Position numbers and translations under genes: made by a program. Positions 16,599-26,007 of a stretch of DNA of 61,481 nucleotides are shown here, one piece after another. Each line of letters begins with the position of its first letter. Position 1 is the stretch's first letter. The notes below the pieces were generated by a model. That model was not told the DNA's origin, did no database searches, and worked only from the letters and a program-made list of their open reading frames with translations. The stretch spans positions 1-61,481 of the forward strand of contig JBCDLI010000010.1 in the NCBI GenBank assembly GCA_038745535.1. Direction: 5' to 3'. The stretch comes from JBCDLI01 sp038745535 (GTDB taxonomy: Bacteria; Pseudomonadota; Alphaproteobacteria; Rhizobiales; Rhizobiaceae).

Positions 16599-17957
16599 AT
16601 GACCCGAGAGGCCTCACGTCGAATCGGTCGCTACGGTTTTTGTCGCGACTGTTTTACAGAAACGAGAGCGGCCGAAACGCGCTGTAGAAATTGCGGAAGC
16701 CCCCGCGTCCTTCGCCATTACGAGTTGGACACACTCTCAATCGCTCACATCGATTGCGACGCCTTCTATGCAGCGGTGGAAAAGCGCGACCGGCCCGAAT
16801 TGCGAGATAAGCCTGTCATAATTGGTGGCGGGCGACGCGGAGTAGTTTCAACAGCTTGCTATGTGGCGCGCGTGCATGGCGTGCGGTCTGCGATGCCTAT
16901 GTTCAAGGCGCTGAAGGCATGCCCCAACGCTGTTATTGTGAAGCCTGATATGGCGAAATATTCGCGCGTCGGCATGGAAGTTCGCCAAGCGATGCAGGAG
17001 CTCACTCCTCTCGTTGAACCGCTATCGATTGATGAGGCGTTTCTTGATCTAAGCGGCACCGAAAAACTTCACGGCGACCCACCTTCGCGAACGCTTGTGA
17101 AGTTTGCAGATCGCATTGCGCGCGAAATCGGCATAACAGTTTCAGTTGGTCTATCCTACTGTAAGTTCCTCGCCAAAGTCGCATCGGACCTTGAGAAACC
17201 GCGGGGCTTCTCCGTGATTGGCAAGGCTGAAGCGCTCGAATTTCTGCGCACACTGCCGGTGACGAAAATCTGGGGCGTCGGTCCTGCGTTCGAAGCAAGG
17301 CTCGCAAAAGACGGGATCACGCTCATCGGTCAACTGCAAGATCTAGAGCACGGCGATTTGCTGAAGCGTTATGGAGGCATGGGTACTCGCCTATTTTACC
17401 TGTCTCGTGGTCAGGATAGCCGGGAGGTTGAACATCGTCGCGGTGCGAAGAGCGTGAGCCATGAGACGACGTTTAATACCGATTATACCGATGCCGATGA
17501 GCTCGTGCCGATCTTACGGGCTTTGAGCGAGAAAGTCTCCGAACGGCTGAAAGCAAAATCGATTGCTGGTCGCACGATCGTTTTGAAACTGAAAGACAAG
17601 CGTTTCCAATCTAAAACCCGTAACAAACAACTCGCGGACCCGACACAGCTTGCGGAACGCATCTTTCGAACCGCTCTGCCGATGTTGCACGCCGAATTGG
17701 ATGGCACTGCCTATCGCTTACTTGGCGTCGGCGTTGGAGACCTGGAAGGCGTCACCCGCGCTGATCCCGATGATTTGATTGATGTGGATATGGCCAAGAG
17801 GACCAAGGCAGAGCGTGCGATGGATGCACTTCGCAGCAAGTTTGGCGAGCGAACGCTTGAGACCGGCTACACATTTGGCACCGGAAATCGGGGGAAGCCG
17901 GTGGTCGATACCGATGGCGACGATGATGAAAATACCGTCGATCCTTACAACCGATAA
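16599..17957 (+). CDS. dinB: DNA polymerase IV with N-terminal zinc-ribbon extension
   Basis: Y-family translesion polymerase of 452 residues. The catalytic core starts at about residue 48 (IAHIDCDAFYAAVEKRD, first metal Asp) and continues with ACYVARVHGVRSAMPMFKAL and SIDEAFLDLSG (second acidic pair); the little-finger domain runs to about 400. In front lies a segment of about 45 residues with CRDCF and CRNCG pairs, a probable four-cysteine zinc ribbon seen in many Hyphomicrobiales DinB proteins but absent from Escherichia. The C-terminus is acidic and lacks an obvious beta-clamp pentamer. No LexA box (GTTC-N7-GTTC) is present upstream, so SOS control is not indicated. Confidence 0.94.
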   Translation: MTREASRRIGRYGFCRDCFTETRAAETRCRNCGSPRVLRHYELDTLSIAHIDCDAFYAAVEKRDRPELRDKPVIIGGGRRGVVSTACYVARVHGVRSAMPMFKALKACPNAVIVKPDMAKYSRVGMEVRQAMQELTPLVEPLSIDEAFLDLSGTEKLHGDPPSRTLVKFADRIAREIGITVSVGLSYCKFLAKVASDLEKPRGFSVIGKAEALEFLRTLPVTKIWGVGPAFEARLAKDGITLIGQLQDLEHGDLLKRYGGMGTRLFYLSRGQDSREVEHRRGAKSVSHETTFNTDYTDADELVPILRALSEKVSERLKAKSIAGRTIVLKLKDKRFQSKTRNKQLADPTQLAERIFRTALPMLHAELDGTAYRLLGVGVGDLEGVTRADPDDLIDVDMAKRTKAERAMDALRSKFGERTLETGYTFGTGNRGKPVVDTDGDDDENTVDPYNR

Positions 17958-17962
17958 GCCGT

Positions 17963-18715
17963 TTATACCGGCGGCAAACCGACCAGCGTTCTGCCCTTGT
18001 CATTTTTCAGCGAGAAATCCCCACCGTCAAACGCGCGTGCTTCGGCACTGCCTTCAGCTAGCCATCTGATGGCTTTGGCGACCCATTCGGGAGGGATGTG
18101 TGCGCTTGGATCAAGCTTTGACACGGGGTTTATGCCGGACGACTTGATGGCAACCTGCATGTCCGTCGCGACCGTACCAGGAGACAGCCCGACCGCGCGG
18201 ATGCTATTTTCACTTTCTTCTTTTGCGATCATGCGCGTGAGCATCAACACCGCGGCTTTTGAAGCGCAGTAGTGGCTCCATCCTTCCAGCGCGCTCGTTG
18301 CAGCACCTGAAGAAATATTGATGATTGTGCCGCCACCGCCAGACTTCATATGAGGTATTGCTGCGCGAACGCAGTTGTAAACGCCCTTCAAGTTCACATC
18401 GACGAACTTGCTCCAAGCCTGCGGATCGCTGTCTTCGATGCGCGCTATCGGATCAATTAAGCCAGCATTGTTGACGACGAGGTCGATGCTCCCGAACTCA
18501 GACACCGTCTGCGACACCGCTGCGTTGACTGAATTAAAATCGGCCACATCGCATGTGACCGCTCGTGCTCTTTCACCCAATTTCTTCGCTAAGGCGTCGA
18601 TGGCGTCTTTCGAGCGCGCGACGAGAACAACATTGTACCCCACATGATGAAGATGTTCGGCAGTGGCTGCGCCAATGCCGCGCGATGCTCCGGTTATGAT
18701 TGCTGTGTCTGCCAT
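17963..18715 (-). CDS. Short-chain dehydrogenase/reductase
   Basis: Classical SDR oxidoreductase, 250 residues starting at the ATG at 18715. It has TGASRGIGAAT for the dinucleotide, an NNAG motif (VVNNAGLID), the catalytic Ser in NISSG and the YCASK Tyr/Lys pair. The Arg in the second strand (VARSKD) suggests NADP preference. The substrate is not predictable. The gene is divergent from a LysR regulator with a 99-base shared intergenic region, so that regulator is the likely controller. A longer in-frame reading back towards 19054 runs through the regulator gene on the other strand and was not accepted. Confidence 0.9.
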   Translation of the reverse strand: MADTAIITGASRGIGAATAEHLHHVGYNVVLVARSKDAIDALAKKLGERARAVTCDVADFNSVNAAVSQTVSEFGSIDLVVNNAGLIDPIARIEDSDPQAWSKFVDVNLKGVYNCVRAAIPHMKSGGGGTIINISSGAATSALEGWSHYCASKAAVLMLTRMIAKEESENSIRAVGLSPGTVATDMQVAIKSSGINPVSKLDPSAHIPPEWVAKAIRWLAEGSAEARAFDGGDFSLKNDKGRTLVGLPPV

Positions 18716-18814
18716 GCCTTGTGTCCTTCGATTTTTGATCTCGTCTTTGCTGTCACGAAACAGAAAAACGCGCCATGATTGCAAGCGCATCATATTCGTG
18801 CGATTTCTGCATGA

Positions 18815-19744
18815 ATGAAAATTGATGACCTCGAAACGCTGATTGACGTGGCCGACGCTGGAAGTTTTGCGGCGGTTGCGAAGAAGCGAAACATCGATCC
18901 TTCTGTCGTGTCTCGCGCGATATCGGGGTTGGAAACGGAGCTCGATGTTCGTCTGTTTCAACGAACGACGCGAAAGATGACGCTGACCGAGACGGGCTCG
19001 GAGTTCGTCGAACGCATGAGAAACGTCGTGTCCGAAATGCACGCGGCGACACATGATGCCAAAGAGACGGCTAAGACGATTTCAGGAATCGTCCGCATCT
19101 CTGCGAGTTCTTCATTTGCACAAACTATACTCCTGCCGAGTTTGCCCGATTTACTCACCAGTAAACCGAACTTGCGGGTAGAAGTGATCAGCGCTGACGA
19201 CATCACAGACCTTTTCTCCGCAAATATTGACCTCGCGATCAGAATGGGACCGTCGGTTAACGGAGACCTGATTTGCATTAAACTGATAACGACGGAGTAC
19301 GGGGTATTCGCATCTCCAGGATGGGTGGCTGGCAATCCCGACGTCAAATCACCTGCTGAGATCGCAAAGGCGATTGGCGCAAATTACGCCCTCCCCGCTT
19401 TTCAGAAAAGCTGGCTGTTTAAGGCCAGAGACGGTCGCGTCACCGAGTCTCCGCTGGGCGCAGCGCGAGTAATTTCATCGAGCGCGATGGCTGTGAGGCA
19501 GGCGATGCTGATGGGTATTGGACCCGCTCTCGTCGCAAAGCATTTGGTGGAACACAACGTGAAGGCTGGCAATTGTGTGAATTTGTTTCCCGAATATACC
19601 GTCACTGCGACCACATTTGATACGGCGATATGGCTTGTGTATCCAAGCAAGCGGCTGCTTCCGGCGCGCACACGTGCTGTCATAGAATGGCTGAAGAAGA
19701 TCACATTGGACAAACACTGCCATGCCACTCACCATCCTGATTGA
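18815..19744 (+). CDS. LysR-family transcriptional regulator
   Basis: 309 residues with the N-terminal winged helix-turn-helix (MKIDDLETLIDVADAGSFAAVAKKRNIDPSVVSRAISGLE) and a C-terminal periplasmic-binding-protein-like effector domain. The subgroup resembles the large set of LysR regulators that control a divergent oxidoreductase gene. Here the divergent neighbour is an SDR gene. The 3' end overlaps the YaiI-type gene by 23 bases. Confidence 0.92.
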   Translation: MKIDDLETLIDVADAGSFAAVAKKRNIDPSVVSRAISGLETELDVRLFQRTTRKMTLTETGSEFVERMRNVVSEMHAATHDAKETAKTISGIVRISASSSFAQTILLPSLPDLLTSKPNLRVEVISADDITDLFSANIDLAIRMGPSVNGDLICIKLITTEYGVFASPGWVAGNPDVKSPAEIAKAIGANYALPAFQKSWLFKARDGRVTESPLGAARVISSSAMAVRQAMLMGIGPALVAKHLVEHNVKAGNCVNLFPEYTVTATTFDTAIWLVYPSKRLLPARTRAVIEWLKKITLDKHCHATHHPD

Positions 19745-20192
19745 CGCCGATGCATGCCCGGTGAAGGACGAATGCTACCGCGTGGCAGAGCGGCATGGTG
19801 CAGATGTCAAAGTCGTAGCGAACCAGTGGATGCGCGTGCCGCGCGAGCCGTGGCTAGAGATGGTAAAAGTCTCTGACGGGTTCGATGCTGCCGACGACTG
19901 GATTGCAGAGCACGCAGCAACAGGTTCGGTGGTCGTGACATCCGATATTCTACTCGCTGAACGGTGTGTCGCGTCAGGTGCCGAGGTTTTGTCTGCGACA
20001 GGCAAGGTATTCACCGAAGCCAATATTGCTTCATCGGTTGCGACCCGAAACCTGATGCAGGATCTGCGCGCGGGCGTGGGAAATGAAATGCTTGGCGGAC
20101 CCAAACCCTTCAGCGCAGCAGACCGCTCTCGGTTTTTACAAGCTTTGGAGAGCGCCTGCCGGCGCGCCAAAGCGGTCAGCACAAACTCCTAA
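19722..20192 (+). CDS. YaiI/YqxD family protein (DUF188)
   Basis: A 156-residue protein with the UPF0178/DUF188 signature: LIDADACPVKDE near the N-terminus, ANQWMRVP, and the acidic cluster VVTSDILLAERCVASGAEVL, all resembling a PIN-like nuclease fold. No firm function is known. It starts inside the end of the LysR gene and ends convergently with dnaE, overlapping it by four bases. Confidence 0.92.
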   Translation: MPLTILIDADACPVKDECYRVAERHGADVKVVANQWMRVPREPWLEMVKVSDGFDAADDWIAEHAATGSVVVTSDILLAERCVASGAEVLSATGKVFTEANIASSVATRNLMQDLRAGVGNEMLGGPKPFSAADRSRFLQALESACRRAKAVSTNS

Positions 20193-23100
20193 ACGAGTTC
20201 AACGTCTACTACGCCTGGGATTGACTTAAGTGCGCCCGCGACCGGCCCCGATACCTCGTATCCGCCTTTCAACTCGATCTCGACTTCGCCCTCGCCCCCA
20301 CCTTTGAGCACGATCAAGGATACTCTGGAGCGGCCACGACGCCCCAACGTTTTTGAGATTGACGGGGCGGGATCGCTCGAACGCAAGAACACACGCAGCA
20401 TGTCGATCCGATCGTGTTTCTGATTTTCACCAAGCGGCGTGAGCGAAGAAAGACGCAAACGCTCACCTTCGTCCTGCATCTCGGCCGCCACCGTCAAAAC
20501 AAACGATTTGCCGACTTCCAGCTTGTCACCGTGTTCATCTAAAATCTCCGAAAACAGCAGCACTTCGTATTGGGCGGTTGCGTCAGAAAAGACGACGATG
20601 CCCATTTTGGAACCTGACCGTGTGCGTCGCATTTGTTTGGACACAACGGTTCCAGCCAATCGGCCTGCCGTTGCGCCTTTTCGGACGGCCTTGCTGAATT
20701 CTGCATAGGCCTGAACCCGCATTTTCTCCAAAACTGGCGCATAAACGTCCAGAGGGTGGGCCGAAAAGTAAAACCCAATTGTCTGAAATTCGCGAAGAAG
20801 CGTCTCAGATAACTCCCAAGGCTCTGCGGTGGCGAGTTGGAGCCTTTCGGGCTCAGCCTGCATCAGGTTGCCAAATATGTCGGTTTGACCACTTGCTGCC
20901 TCGTCAGCCTTTCGTTGCGCCAAGCCAACGATCCGCTCGACATTTTGAAAAAGTGTATCGCGCGGAATGGAAAAGCAGTCGAACGCGCCGGCGCAGATGA
21001 GTGCCTCGACAGTTCGTCGGCCAACCACCCGAGGATCAATGCGCGATGCAAAATCTTCGATGTTTTCAAAACGGCCAGTGCTGCGTTTTTCGACGATGTG
21101 ATCAACAGCCGCTTCGCCCACGCCCTTAATTGCGGCCAGTGCGAAGAAGATCGTGTTGTCTCCAACTTCGAAGCCGCGGAACGATTTATTGATGCATGGC
21201 GGCTCGACAGTGATGCCGAGACGACCTGCATCTTGCCGGAAGTCATTGAGCTTATCGGCATTCGACATGTCGTAGCTCATTGATGCCGCAAGAAACTCGA
21301 CCGGGTAATGCGCCTTCAAATATGCGGTCTGATAGGAAATCAGCGCGTAGGCTGCGGCGTGCGATTTGTTAAAACCGTAGTCAGCAAACTTCGCCAAAAG
21401 ATCGAAGATGTTGTTGGCTTCGTTGGCAGTAAGGCCCTTTTCCTTTGCACCGTCCACAAAGCGCGCCCGTTGCTTATCCATTTCGGCGCGAATTTTCTTG
21501 CCCATCGCGCGGCGCAACAGGTCGGCTTCACCTAGTGAATAACCGGCAAGCACTTGGGCGATCTGCATCACCTGCTCTTGATAGACGATAACGCCCTGCG
21601 TTTCAGCTACCAGGTGGTCGATCATCGGATGGATCGATTCTATCTCCGCCTCGCCATTTTTCCGAGCGTTATAGACGGGAATATTTTCCATCGGCCCAGG
21701 CCTGTAAAGGGCCACAAGCGCGATGATATCCTCCAACCGGTCCGGCTTCATGCCGATCAGCGCTTTACGCATGCCTGCGCTTTCCACTTGGAAAATGCCG
21801 ACGGTCTCGCCGCGAGACATCATCGAATAGGTGTCGGCATCATCAAGCGGGATGGACGCAAGATCGATGGTGGCACCACCGCGATTGATGAGCTTTACGG
21901 CGGTTTCCAACACCGTGAGCGTTTTCAGGCCGAGAAAATCGAACTTCACCAGTCCGGCTTGCTCCACCCACTTCATATTGAATTGGGTCACGGGCATGTC
22001 GGAACGCGGATCGCGATACATCGGCACCAGCTGCGAGAGCGGACGGTCGCCGATCACGATTCCGGCAGCATGCGTTGAAGCGTGACGATAAAGGCCTTCC
22101 AGCTTCAAGGACATATCCAATAGCTGGCCAACAACTGGCTCGGCCTTTTTTTCTTCCTCGAACTTGGGCTCGCCCGCAATTGCCTCTGCAAGTGTGGTCG
22201 GATGCGCGGGGTTATTGGGAACGAGTTTACAAAGCCGATCGACTTGGCCGTAGGGCATCTGCAACACGCGCCCGACATCGCGCAAAACCGCGCGCGCTTG
22301 GAGCGTACCGAACGTTATGATCTGCGCAACCTGATCACGGCCATATCGCTCTTGCACGTAAGCAATCACTTCGTCACGGCGTTCCTGGCAAAAATCGATA
22401 TCGAAGTCCGGCATCGACACACGTGCCGGGTTGAGGAAGCGTTCGAAAAGCAAAGAGAACCGTAGCGGATCGATATCAGTAATCGTGAGTGACCATGCGA
22501 CGAGGGAACCCGCACCTGAACCCCTACCCGGACCAACTGCGATTTCACGCTCCTTTGCCCATTTGATGAAGTCAGCAACGATGAGGAAATAGCCGGGAAA
22601 CTGCATGTTTTCGATGATGGTAAGCTCCTCATCGAGCCGCGCATCATAATCGGCGCGCGAATAACCTTCCGCGAGACCATGCACTTTGAGGCGGGCCTCC
22701 AGCCCCTCTCTCGCTTGACGCTTCAACTCGTCAGATTCAGCAGTGAGTGCCTCTTCTTCTGTCGCGTCTTGGGCAGCCGCCGCAAACCGTGGCAAAATTG
22801 GGCTTCGCGTACTTGAGTAAAACGTGCAGCGCTTTGCAATTTCGACAGTGTTATGGAGCGCTTCGGGAAGGTCGGCGAACAGTGCAACCATTTCCGCTTC
22901 GGTTTTCAGCCGGTGATCGGGTGTGAGTTTCCGGCGTTCATCGACGGCGATGACAGAGCCTTCTGAAATCGCAAGAAGGGCGTCATGGGCCTCATAGTCG
23001 GCCTTCTTGAGGAAGAACGCCTCATTCGTCGCGACGAGCGGCAAGGCATTCTCGTATGCAATCTCAATAATATCTGTTTCAACTGCGCGATCATATCCAG

Positions 23101-23665
23101 CGTGGCGCGAGATCTCGACATATAGCCGGTCACCGAAGATCTCCTTTAACAGAACAGCACGGGTTTCCGCCTTTTCGCGATGTCCAGCTTTCAGGGCTCC
23201 GTTCAATGGACCGGAACTGCTTCCCGTGAGGCAGATGATCCCGGCGCTCAGCTCCCGCAGCCATTCCTCTTTAACGAGAACAGTCGCTGTATCTTCGCCA
23301 ACAAGATATGCGCGGCTAACGAGTTCAACCAGATTGGTATAACCGACCTCGGTTGATGCGATGAGCACGAGCGCGCCATCGCCTAAATGTGCTTTATGTT
23401 TCTCGCTTCTTTGGCTGCTTTGATCATTTGACGCTTCTTCATTGAAAAGCACGTTGAGTTGGCAACCAACAATCGGTTGGATACCGTCAGCGCTTGCTTT
23501 TTGTGAGAACTCCAACGCAGCGAACAAATTGTTGGTGTCGGTGACTGCAATTGCAGGCATCTGCTGCTCTTTGGCGAACCCGCAGACAGTTTTCAGCTGA
23601 AGTGCGCTTTCGAGCAAAGAAAAGGCTGAGTGCACTCGGAGATGAATAAATTGTGGCTCTGCCAT
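20189..23665 (-). CDS. dnaE: DNA polymerase III subunit alpha
   Basis: The replicative polymerase, 1158 residues. The N-terminal PHP domain starts FIHLRVHSAFSLLESAL. The polymerase core includes GPGRGSGAGSLVAW and the catalytic acidic motif MPDFDIDFCQERRDEV, followed by helix-hairpin-helix and OB-fold (RLAGTVVSKQMRRTRSGSKM) segments. Length and motifs fit DnaE1, not the SOS-associated DnaE2 (ImuC). CAGGAAACGAGC precedes the ATG. Upstream, 109 bases away, is a tiny membrane-peptide gene with a LexA box at its promoter, so dnaE could receive some read-through after DNA damage. Confidence 0.97.
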   Translation of the reverse strand: MAEPQFIHLRVHSAFSLLESALQLKTVCGFAKEQQMPAIAVTDTNNLFAALEFSQKASADGIQPIVGCQLNVLFNEEASNDQSSQRSEKHKAHLGDGALVLIASTEVGYTNLVELVSRAYLVGEDTATVLVKEEWLRELSAGIICLTGSSSGPLNGALKAGHREKAETRAVLLKEIFGDRLYVEISRHAGYDRAVETDIIEIAYENALPLVATNEAFFLKKADYEAHDALLAISEGSVIAVDERRKLTPDHRLKTEAEMVALFADLPEALHNTVEIAKRCTFYSSTRSPILPRFAAAAQDATEEEALTAESDELKRQAREGLEARLKVHGLAEGYSRADYDARLDEELTIIENMQFPGYFLIVADFIKWAKEREIAVGPGRGSGAGSLVAWSLTITDIDPLRFSLLFERFLNPARVSMPDFDIDFCQERRDEVIAYVQERYGRDQVAQIITFGTLQARAVLRDVGRVLQMPYGQVDRLCKLVPNNPAHPTTLAEAIAGEPKFEEEKKAEPVVGQLLDMSLKLEGLYRHASTHAAGIVIGDRPLSQLVPMYRDPRSDMPVTQFNMKWVEQAGLVKFDFLGLKTLTVLETAVKLINRGGATIDLASIPLDDADTYSMMSRGETVGIFQVESAGMRKALIGMKPDRLEDIIALVALYRPGPMENIPVYNARKNGEAEIESIHPMIDHLVAETQGVIVYQEQVMQIAQVLAGYSLGEADLLRRAMGKKIRAEMDKQRARFVDGAKEKGLTANEANNIFDLLAKFADYGFNKSHAAAYALISYQTAYLKAHYPVEFLAASMSYDMSNADKLNDFRQDAGRLGITVEPPCINKSFRGFEVGDNTIFFALAAIKGVGEAAVDHIVEKRSTGRFENIEDFASRIDPRVVGRRTVEALICAGAFDCFSIPRDTLFQNVERIVGLAQRKADEAASGQTDIFGNLMQAEPERLQLATAEPWELSETLLREFQTIGFYFSAHPLDVYAPVLEKMRVQAYAEFSKAVRKGATAGRLAGTVVSKQMRRTRSGSKMGIVVFSDATAQYEVLLFSEILDEHGDKLEVGKSFVLTVAAEMQDEGERLRLSSLTPLGENQKHDRIDMLRVFLRSSDPAPSISKTLGRRGRSRVSLIVLKGGGEGEVEIELKGGYEVSGPVAGALKSIPGVVDVELV

Positions 23666-23774
23666 GCTCGTTTCCTGCCCTGTTCACGCGCAGGATTTCC
23701 GATTCCTTCACCGAATTATAGGCTTTGGCCGGGCGTTGGTCAGATCGTCCCCGCAATCAACAGGCTTAGCAACA

Positions 23775-23861
23775 TCAGACAAGCGCAAGGAACAGCGCTA
23801 CAGTTGCGACGAAACTAATGACCGACACAAAAGAGAGCAGGTCTTGAAGAAAAATAGTCAT
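23775..23861 (-). CDS. 28-residue single-span membrane peptide, candidate SOS-induced SidA-like division inhibitor
   Basis: A short reading frame of 28 codons plus TGA. The product starts MTIFLQDLLSF and is then an uninterrupted hydrophobic helix (about residues 9-28) with no charged residue after Asp7: a single membrane span with a tiny N-terminal cytoplasmic part. GAGG stands 8 bases before the ATG. A perfect LexA box (GTTC-N7-GTTC, 23898-23912) lies 37 bases upstream of the ATG. Caulobacter SidA is a LexA-controlled 29-residue inner-membrane peptide that blocks division; size, topology and control match, but I have no sequence alignment. Alternatives: a leader peptide for dnaE or a type I toxin. 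Confidence 0.62.
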   Translation of the reverse strand: MTIFLQDLLSFVSVISFVATVALFLALV

Positions 23862-23897
23862 CTCTGGTACCTCGTAAATCCGATATGTACCTTTTAT

Positions 23898-23912
23898 GTT
23901 CTATTTCTGTTC
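23898..23912. promoter_or_regulatory. LexA operator (SOS box)
   Basis: The sequence is GTTC-TATTTCT-GTTC, a perfect match to the alphaproteobacterial LexA consensus GTTC-N7-GTTC. It lies between lolD and dnaE, 37 bases upstream of the start codon of the small membrane peptide on the minus strand and about 230 bases upstream of dnaE. A chance perfect match in a given short intergenic region is unlikely, and the placement over the expected promoter of the peptide gene supports function. Confidence 0.75.
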
Positions 23913-23994
23913 TAATGACAAGTGACGCACAGCGGCAACATCAAATACGGTTAACGGCAGTGGAAAGCTCTTAATGCGCTCTACAATGGCTGAA

Positions 23995-24693
23995 TTAGTC
24001 GAGCGTCGTTTCGACAAGTATTCCACCTCGAAGGGTGACAATACGGTCCATCTTCGCAGCGAGCGCGTGATTGTGTGTCGCAAAAAACGCTGCCAGACCA
24101 GACTGGCGGACAAGAGCTTCCAGCGCCTCAAAGACGTATGACGATGTCTCGGGATCGAGATTGCCTGTCGGCTCATCGGCCAATAGAATTGTCGGTGCAT
24201 TCGCGACTGCACGTGCGATAGCAACGCGCTGTTGTTCGCCGCCTGAAAGCTCTGCGGGCCTGTGTTCTGCCCGGTCTCCGAGTCTCATGTAATCAAGCAA
24301 TTGGATCGCCCGATCACGCGCATCACTTTTGGATAGGCCACGAACCATTTGCGGGATCATCACATTTTCAACAGCGCTGAATTCGGGCAACAGATGATGA
24401 AATTGATAAACATAGCCGATCGCATCGCGGCGCTTGTCCGTGCGCCCGTTATCGCCGAGACTTCCAACGGGCTCACCTTCAATAAAAACCTCTCCGGCGT
24501 CGGGTTTTTCCAAAAGACCGGCCGTGTGGAGTAAGGTTGATTTTCCCGCGCCCGAGGGCGCGATGAGCGCGACCATCTCACCTTCCGACAGCTGCAGATC
24601 TACCCCACTGAGAACGTCTAGGCGCTGGTCGCCTTCGCCGTAGTGACGTTGGACGGCGCGCAGCTCCAACACGACGTGATTGTCGGTCATCAC
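23995..24693 (-). CDS. lolD: Lipoprotein-releasing system ATP-binding protein LolD
   Basis: ABC-type ATPase of the LolCDE/MacB family, 232 residues. Walker A APSGAGKSTLLH, signature LSGGEQQRVAIARA, Walker B ILLADEPTGNLD and the H-loop ATHNHAL are complete. LolD powers extraction of lipoproteins from the inner membrane to the LolA chaperone. The start overlaps the stop of the permease gene by four bases, so the two are co-translated. Downstream, between its stop and the dnaE region, lie the LexA box and the small peptide gene. Confidence 0.95.
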   Translation of the reverse strand: MMTDNHVVLELRAVQRHYGEGDQRLDVLSGVDLQLSEGEMVALIAPSGAGKSTLLHTAGLLEKPDAGEVFIEGEPVGSLGDNGRTDKRRDAIGYVYQFHHLLPEFSAVENVMIPQMVRGLSKSDARDRAIQLLDYMRLGDRAEHRPAELSGGEQQRVAIARAVANAPTILLADEPTGNLDPETSSYVFEALEALVRQSGLAAFFATHNHALAAKMDRIVTLRGGILVETTLD

Positions 24694-26003
24694 TCGTACC
24701 TCAAGGCTTCCACCGGATCGAGCTTAGCGGCGCGACGGGCTGGGAAAATAGCGGCAAGAAATGAAAGAAGAAGCGCGAGCGCGACCACGGAAACCGTTTC
24801 CCAAAAATCCATATCAGCCGGAATTTCGGACAAAAAGCGGATCGTTGGGTCCCAAACCTCTTGCCCGGAAATCCAATTCATGAAGCGCTGGATAGACCGA
24901 ATATTCAGGCAGAACAAAACGCCGAGGAGCACACCGACAGTGGTGCCGACGACGCCGACGCCGGTACCAGCCATGATAAAAATGCGCAAAATTGAACCGC
25001 GCGTAGCACCCATCGTGCGTAAAATAGCAATTCCCCGCCCCTTTTCCTTTACGAGCATGATGAGTGACGAGATGATGTTCAAAGAGGCGACAATCACGAC
25101 GATAGAAAGGATGAGAAACATCGCATTTCGTTCAATTATCAGGGCTGAGAAAAACGCAGAATTTCGTTGTCGCCAGTCAACGGTTAGCAAAGGTCGTTCG
25201 GCAGCCTGCACGATGTCATCTTTGAACGCGTCTACCGCATCGGCATCGTCGAGAAAGACTTCGATTGCCTGTGCGACCCCTTCTGAGTTGAAATAAAGCT
25301 GCGCTTCTTCAAGCGGTAAAAAGACGATGGATGAGTCGTATTCACTCATACCCATCTCGAAAATTGCTTTGACGGGATAGCTCTTCACACGGGGCGTTGT
25401 GCCAAAAGGCGTGACGTCGCCTTCAGGAGAAACAAGCGTCAGCCGCTCGCCAACAATCAATCCGAGGTTTTGCGCCATGCGCAACCCAACGGCGACCCCA
25501 TCACCTTCCAGAAAACTTTCAAGCGTGCCTTCATTGATGTTGTCAGCAACGGCGGTCAGTTTTGGAAAATCTTGCAGCCGCACGCCACGAACCAAAGCCC
25601 CGGTGCCGGCACCAACATTTCCCGAGGCAAGCGTCTGTCCTTCAACGAGCGGCAGGGCATACTTCACGCCGTCGACTGCGTTTATTCGCTCCGTAACGAC
25701 GTCATAATCATCAAGTGAGCGTTCAATCGGCTGAAGAATGACGTGACCGTTGAGACCCAAAATTCGGTCCAGCAATTCGCCGCGAAAGCCGTTCATCACT
25801 GCCATAACGATGATGAGTGCAGCGACGCCAAGGGTCACTCCGATGAGCGAAATTGCCGTGATAATGGAGACCGCCGCTTCTTTCTTCCGCGGCTTCAGGT
25901 ATCGCCATGCGATCATGCGTTCAAATGCTGAAAACGGTCGGCTAATTCCCGTTTTTGGCGCAGGCTGAGATTGATCATCGACGATTTCTGCGGTCGCGCT
26001 CAT
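24690..26003 (-). CDS. lolC: Lipoprotein-releasing permease LolC/LolE
   Basis: Inner-membrane permease of 437 residues with the MacB/LolE topology: one membrane segment after the FERMIAWRYLKPRKKEA elbow, a large periplasmic domain (about 70-280), then three membrane segments of the FtsX domain. The conserved LRTMGATRGSILRIFIMAG coupling segment contacts LolD. Alphaproteobacteria usually have one such permease that acts as a homodimer in place of LolC plus LolE, and only one is present here. It follows proS by 4 bases. Confidence 0.94.
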   Translation of the reverse strand: MSATAEIVDDQSQPAPKTGISRPFSAFERMIAWRYLKPRKKEAAVSIITAISLIGVTLGVAALIIVMAVMNGFRGELLDRILGLNGHVILQPIERSLDDYDVVTERINAVDGVKYALPLVEGQTLASGNVGAGTGALVRGVRLQDFPKLTAVADNINEGTLESFLEGDGVAVGLRMAQNLGLIVGERLTLVSPEGDVTPFGTTPRVKSYPVKAIFEMGMSEYDSSIVFLPLEEAQLYFNSEGVAQAIEVFLDDADAVDAFKDDIVQAAERPLLTVDWRQRNSAFFSALIIERNAMFLILSIVVIVASLNIISSLIMLVKEKGRGIAILRTMGATRGSILRIFIMAGTGVGVVGTTVGVLLGVLFCLNIRSIQRFMNWISGQEVWDPTIRFLSEIPADMDFWETVSVVALALLLSFLAAIFPARRAAKLDPVEALRYE

Positions 26004-26007
26004 GCGT

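Noticed and set aside
18716..19054. N-terminal extension of the SDR protein
   Set aside because: The extension runs antisense through the LysR gene and has no SDR homology; the ATG at 18715 gives the normal family start.
24643..25296. Long plus-strand open frame of 217 codons opposite lolC
   Set aside because: It mirrors the codon pattern of lolC on the other strand, is rich in Arg/Ser/Thr typical of antisense frames, and has no recognisable domain or ribosome binding site.
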